A stretch of DNA of 9,508 nucleotides from JANRKH01 sp033763595 (GTDB lineage: Bacteria; Pseudomonadota; Alphaproteobacteria; Rickettsiales; Rickettsiaceae), in NCBI GenBank assembly GCA_033763595.1, contig JANRKH010000024.1, forward strand, positions 1 to 9,508. Reading direction: 5' to 3'. Below are positions 7,553 to 9,508 of the stretch, one piece after another. The position numbers were made by a program, and so were the translations under genes. The notes beneath the pieces were generated by a model. It made no database searches. It had not been told where the DNA came from and worked only from the letters and a program-made list of their open reading frames with translations. Each line of letters opens with the position of its first letter. The first letter of the stretch is position 1.

Positions 7553-8482
7553 CTAGTTTTCACCTGGGACCTCTATTTTTTCTATGACTCTAAGTTTTGC
7601 AGATCTAGATCTTGGATTAGATAAAATCTCATTCCTAGAGGGTAATTGAGCCTTTTTTGATATTATCTTGAAGGGCTTTGTGGCTTGTTTTGCTTGTTTG
7701 CTATATTTGGAACTAGCAATTTTAGGGTCTGATCTGCTTAGACAAAATTGTTTGATAATTCTGTCTTCAAGTTCGTGAAAACTGATAAAAACAGCCCTTC
7801 CTCCTATTGTTAATATTTGCTCAATTTGTTCTAAACTTTCCTGTAAAGCCCCAAGTTCATCGTTTACGAATATGCGGATAGCTTGAAAAGTTTTAGTTGC
7901 CGGGTCAATTTTCGCTCCTTTCTTTGGCCCGTAAACAGATTTGATAATAGCTGAAAGCTCATGAGTTGTGGCTATGGGCTTGATTGCTCTTGCATTTATA
8001 ATAGCTTTTGCAATTTTACGCGATTTATGCTCGCCTCCATATTCATATATGATATTTGCAAGCTCATGTTCCTCAAGCTGGTTAACAATATCGCGTGCGG
8101 TTAATTCTCCTGATCCCATACGCATGTCAAGAGGTGCATTAAGCTGAAAAGAGAAGCCACGAGCCTTTTCGTCTAGCTGCATAGACGATACGCCAAGATC
8201 ATAGACTATTCCGTCTACTGGAATGAAATTTTCAATCAAGTTTCTAATATTGCGAAAATTACCGGTAATATGTTGAAATCTTTGACCAAATTCATCATGT
8301 AATTTTTGCGCAAAAAATTTGCATGTCTCGTCTTGATCAATGCCAACTACACTGCAATCTGCCTTTTGTAAAATTGCAGTTGTGTAGCCGCCTGCTCCAA
8401 ATGTGCAATCTACATATGTGCCATTATCTCTTATATTCAGTGCCTCTATTGCCTCTGTTAACATAACAGGAATGTGACTCAT
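7553..8482 (-). CDS. rsmH: 16S rRNA (cytosine(1402)-N(4))-methyltransferase RsmH (MraW)
   Basis: S-adenosylmethionine-dependent methyltransferase that modifies N4 of C1402 in the decoding centre of 16S rRNA. The 309 residues match the family. Signatures: N-terminal HIPVML (3-8), SAM loop CTFGAGGYT (26-34), GIDQD (47-51), YDLGVSSMQLD (94-104), ARGFSF (107-112), PLDMRM (117-122), ATKTFQAIRIFVNDEL (195-210), and C-terminal NPRSRSAKLR (289-298). The usual SFHSLEDR appears as SFHELEDR (234-241), a single substitution at a normally Ser position. The start overlaps the mraZ stop as ATGA and has an excellent Shine-Dalgarno (AGGGAGGTG) seven bases upstream, inside mraZ. This gene is the constant neighbour of mraZ in dcw clusters and in E. 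coli can counterbalance MraZ activity. Confidence 0.97.
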   Translation of the reverse strand: MSHIPVMLTEAIEALNIRDNGTYVDCTFGAGGYTTAILQKADCSVVGIDQDETCKFFAQKLHDEFGQRFQHITGNFRNIRNLIENFIPVDGIVYDLGVSSMQLDEKARGFSFQLNAPLDMRMGSGELTARDIVNQLEEHELANIIYEYGGEHKSRKIAKAIINARAIKPIATTHELSAIIKSVYGPKKGAKIDPATKTFQAIRIFVNDELGALQESLEQIEQILTIGGRAVFISFHELEDRIIKQFCLSRSDPKIASSKYSKQAKQATKPFKIISKKAQLPSRNEILSNPRSRSAKLRVIEKIEVPGEN

Positions 8483-8946
8483 TTTTTTTCACCTCCCTGA
8501 TGAATGTTTTTTAACAAAGCTTTGTTATTATTTGCGATGATTTGAACCTTTTCTAAATGTTCATTAAGTAGATCAGGATTCCATATTTCAAATACTTTGC
8601 CCTTGCCAACAAAGGATGCATGACCATCTAGCCCTGCAAAGTCAATTAGGTATTTTGGTAGAACAATTCTTCCATCAGTATCAAAGGAGAGCTGTACTGA
8701 CTGTCCTAATATTATAGTTTCAAATGCATCTCTTTCTTCTGAGTATGGATCTAGGTCGTAGATCATTTCTGCAAGCTCATTGATTCTAGTGAGACTACAT
8801 CCCTCTAGGGCTTTATTTTTGATAGAAGGATATATTATCACCCCGGCAAAACCTTCTGCGCTAGCAGTTTGCCTATATAGCGAAGGTACAGAAAGCCTGC
8901 CTTTCTTGTCTATAAGATTGTTATATTTCGATAAAAATAAGCCCAT
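8479..8946 (-). CDS. mraZ: Transcriptional regulator MraZ
   Basis: DNA-binding regulator of the dcw cluster; the family forms ring-shaped oligomers of double AbrB-like swapped-hairpin domains and represses its own promoter. The 155 residues carry both hallmark repeats: DKKGRLSVP (13-21) and DTDGRIVLP (89-97), plus the typical VGKGKVFEIWNP (113-124). The reading frame can be extended to an ATG at 9051, but family members begin right before the FLxxY...DxKGR motif. The extra 35 codons would cross a 10-bp-period repeat array and a promoter, so the start is placed at ATG 8946 (MGLFLSKY). No strong Shine-Dalgarno is seen at this start. The N-terminus resembles the rickettsial form as I remember it. 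First gene of the mini-operon; it overlaps rsmH by four bases (ATGA). Confidence 0.94.
   Translation of the reverse strand: MGLFLSKYNNLIDKKGRLSVPSLYRQTASAEGFAGVIIYPSIKNKALEGCSLTRINELAEMIYDLDPYSEERDAFETIILGQSVQLSFDTDGRIVLPKYLIDFAGLDGHASFVGKGKVFEIWNPDLLNEHLEKVQIIANNNKALLKNIHQGGEKK
8490..8498 (-). promoter_or_regulatory. Ribosome binding site of rsmH within mraZ
   Basis: AGGGAGGTG on the - strand, followed by seven A and then the ATG of rsmH. It is almost perfectly complementary to the 16S anti-Shine-Dalgarno and stronger than the sites of the other genes here, so RsmH translation need not depend only on coupling to mraZ through the ATGA overlap. Confidence 0.8.
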
Positions 8947-8970
8947 TAGTAACTTTGCGTCTGGTTTATG

Positions 8971-9020
8971 TATGGTTTCATATGGTACATTATGGTATGA
9001 TATGGTACATAATGGAACAT
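8971..9020 (-). promoter_or_regulatory. Predicted MraZ operator: five 10-bp direct repeats (TATGGTNNNN)
   Basis: On the + strand the blocks starting at 8971, 8981, 8991 and 9001 all begin TATGGT, and 9011 begins AATGGA; the second and fourth blocks are identical (TATGGTACAT). A weaker TGGT lies at 8962. The exact 10-bp period puts every box on the same face of the helix, as expected for the ring-shaped MraZ. The array begins next to the predicted -10 of mraZ and ends 24 bp before its ATG, the place where MraZ operators are found in other bacteria. The box differs from the classic TGGG-type repeats, and TATGGT is on the strand opposite to mraZ transcription. Binding by MraZ is inferred. Confidence 0.8.
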
Positions 9021-9021
9021 T

Positions 9022-9051
9022 TTTATCCAAAAAGCCAGAAATATTTTTCAA
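9022..9051 (-). promoter_or_regulatory. Predicted sigma70 promoter of the mraZ operon
   Basis: On the - strand, TTGAAA (9046-9051, 5 of 6 to consensus) and GATAAA (9022-9027, 4 of 6) are separated by 18 bp. Transcription would start near 9015, inside the first units of the repeat array, which suits repression by MraZ bound there. No equally good pair was seen closer to mraZ. Confidence 0.6.
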
Positions 9052-9052
9052 T

Positions 9053-9074
9053 AAGTGATATTTAAGCGATATTT
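9053..9074. repeat. 11-bp tandem direct repeat AAGYGATATTT next to the mraZ -35
   Basis: AAGTGATATTT (9053-9063) is followed directly by AAGCGATATTT (9064-9074), one mismatch. A third partial copy, AAGCGATT, begins at 9098, and TTTAAGCGAT is exact at 9061 and 9095. The pair lies immediately upstream of the predicted -35 of mraZ, a typical activator position, but no regulator is known for it. Confidence 0.45.
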
Positions 9075-9202
9075 ATAAAACTTAATCAAATCAATTTAAG
9101 CGATTAATTAAATTTAATATATAAATTTGGACTATAGTAGGCCCAAAGCAAATCCTCTGCAAAACCAAAAATCTTATTCAAAAAAACATCAAAAAAATCA
9201 TA

Positions 9203-9230
9203 TTGACAGACGTTAGAGCAATTATATTAT
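9203..9230 (+). promoter_or_regulatory. Near-consensus sigma70 promoter for the right-hand gene
   Basis: TTGACA (9203-9208, perfect) and TATTAT (9225-9230, 5 of 6) are spaced by 16 bp. Transcription would start near 9237, leaving a leader of about 135 bases before the ATG at 9372. The leader contains an all-AT hairpin AAATTT-TGT-AAATTT followed by four T (9256-9274), too weak to be called an attenuator. Confidence 0.65.
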
Positions 9231-9324
9231 CGAAGACGGGTTATATTCTTCTCTTAAATTTTGTAAATTTTTTTGCAGGAATTTCGAGTAGGAAGTTTAC
9301 AATCTAATTGACGACGTTTAAATT

Positions 9325-9386
9325 ATGAATAATCAACATGAACTAATAAAATAATAACAGGCAACTTAACTATGATGAATAATCAA
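9325..9386 (+). repeat. Duplicated ATGAATAATCAA around the right-hand gene start
   Basis: The 12-mer ATGAATAATCAA occurs at 9325-9336 and again at 9375-9386, 50 bp apart. The first copy opens a nine-residue ORF (MNNQHELIK, stop at 9352-9354). The second is the start region of the downstream gene (MNNQEEIEE). The short ORF has no good ribosome site. It may be a leader peptide, a relic of a duplicated gene start, or chance. Confidence 0.5.
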
Positions 9387-9508
9387 GAAGAAATAGAAGA
9401 AACCGAAGAAAAAGAAAAAAACTCTTTATCTACTCAAAATCAGTCTAAAGAGCAATTACAAATAGCTCAAGATAATAGTAATCCCTTAACTATGATCTCT
9501 AGCCTTAG
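9372..9508 (+). CDS. Start of an unknown gene with acidic N-terminus, 3' end outside the window
   Basis: ATG at 9372 (a second ATG follows directly at 9375) opens a frame that stays open for 45 codons to the window end. An in-frame stop at 9339-9341 limits any upstream extension. CAGG at 9358-9361 lies about ten bases before the start and could serve as ribosome site, and a strong promoter lies at 9203-9230. The visible residues are very acidic and polar (EEIEETEEKEK, then Gln/Ser/Asn-rich), without signal peptide or membrane segment, so the N-terminus is probably disordered. The family cannot be named from this stretch. It is transcribed divergently from mraZ. The style recalls the acidic tail of the protein at 2327-3604, which is only a compositional likeness. 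Confidence 0.7.
   Translation, partial: MMNNQEEIEETEEKEKNSLSTQNQSKEQLQIAQDNSNPLTMISSL

Noticed and set aside
9023..9031. TTATCCAAA, one mismatch from the DnaA box TTATCCACA
   Set aside because: A single site with no cluster, overlapping the mraZ -10 region; expected by chance and not evidence for an origin.
9062..9117. Several TTAA motifs that might form a CtrA box (TTAA-N7-TTAA)
   Set aside because: The spacings found are N4, N6, N8 and N10, none is N7, and TTAA is frequent by chance in such AT-rich DNA.
9256..9274. Attenuator hairpin in the leader of the right-hand gene
   Set aside because: The stem is six A-T pairs only, with no GC pairs, so it would be unstable; kept only as a remark.

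Overview
The window looks like a chromosomal segment of an AT-rich, host-associated alphaproteobacterium, most likely in the order Rickettsiales. The grounds are the low GC content, the Rickettsia-like MraZ N-terminus (FLSKY...DKKGR), the compact mraZ-rsmH-ftsL-ftsI-murE order, and the neighbouring TPR and acidic-tail proteins of unknown function. This assignment is inferred from memory of the families; no database search was run. The genetic code looks standard, since TGA is used as a stop in mraZ.

Left part (1-3604, + strand): an incomplete TPR protein is already open at the left edge of the window. Its true start lies outside, and the methionine at 176 is internal. Thirty bases after its stop, behind a clear AGGA ribosome site, comes a 425-residue protein of unknown function. 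It has an N-terminal 'ITAHGC' strand, a distant 'FNSCS' strand and an acidic, Ser/Asn/Thr-rich tail. The two are probably co-transcribed accessory genes. A 211-bp convergent intergenic region follows (3605-3815), with an imperfect inverted repeat and a doubtful small ORF.

Middle and right part (3816-8946, - strand): a division and cell-wall (dcw) mini-operon reads right to left: mraZ (AbrB-fold regulator), rsmH (16S rRNA m4C1402 methyltransferase), ftsL (divisome bitopic protein), ftsI (septal transpeptidase) and murE (meso-DAP ligase). Genes overlap or are spaced by 9-37 bp. Two starts differ from the longest ORFs: mraZ starts at 8946, supported by family alignment and an upstream repeat array, and ftsL starts at ATG 7524, supported by a strong Shine-Dalgarno. 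The cluster stops after murE; murF and the rest are not adjacent.

Regulatory hub (8947-9371): a 425-bp divergent intergenic region. The outstanding signal is an array of five TATGGTNNNN units with an exact 10-bp period (8971-9020). It lies just downstream of a good -35/-10 pair for mraZ and 24 bp before its start codon. It is best explained as the autoregulatory MraZ operator, with a box sequence unlike the classic TGGG type. On the other strand a near-consensus sigma70 promoter (TTGACA-N16-TATTAT) drives a gene starting at 9372 that runs off the right end. Its first residues are very acidic, and its 5' end shows curious short duplications.

No tRNA, rRNA, CRISPR array, transposase or phage gene was seen.
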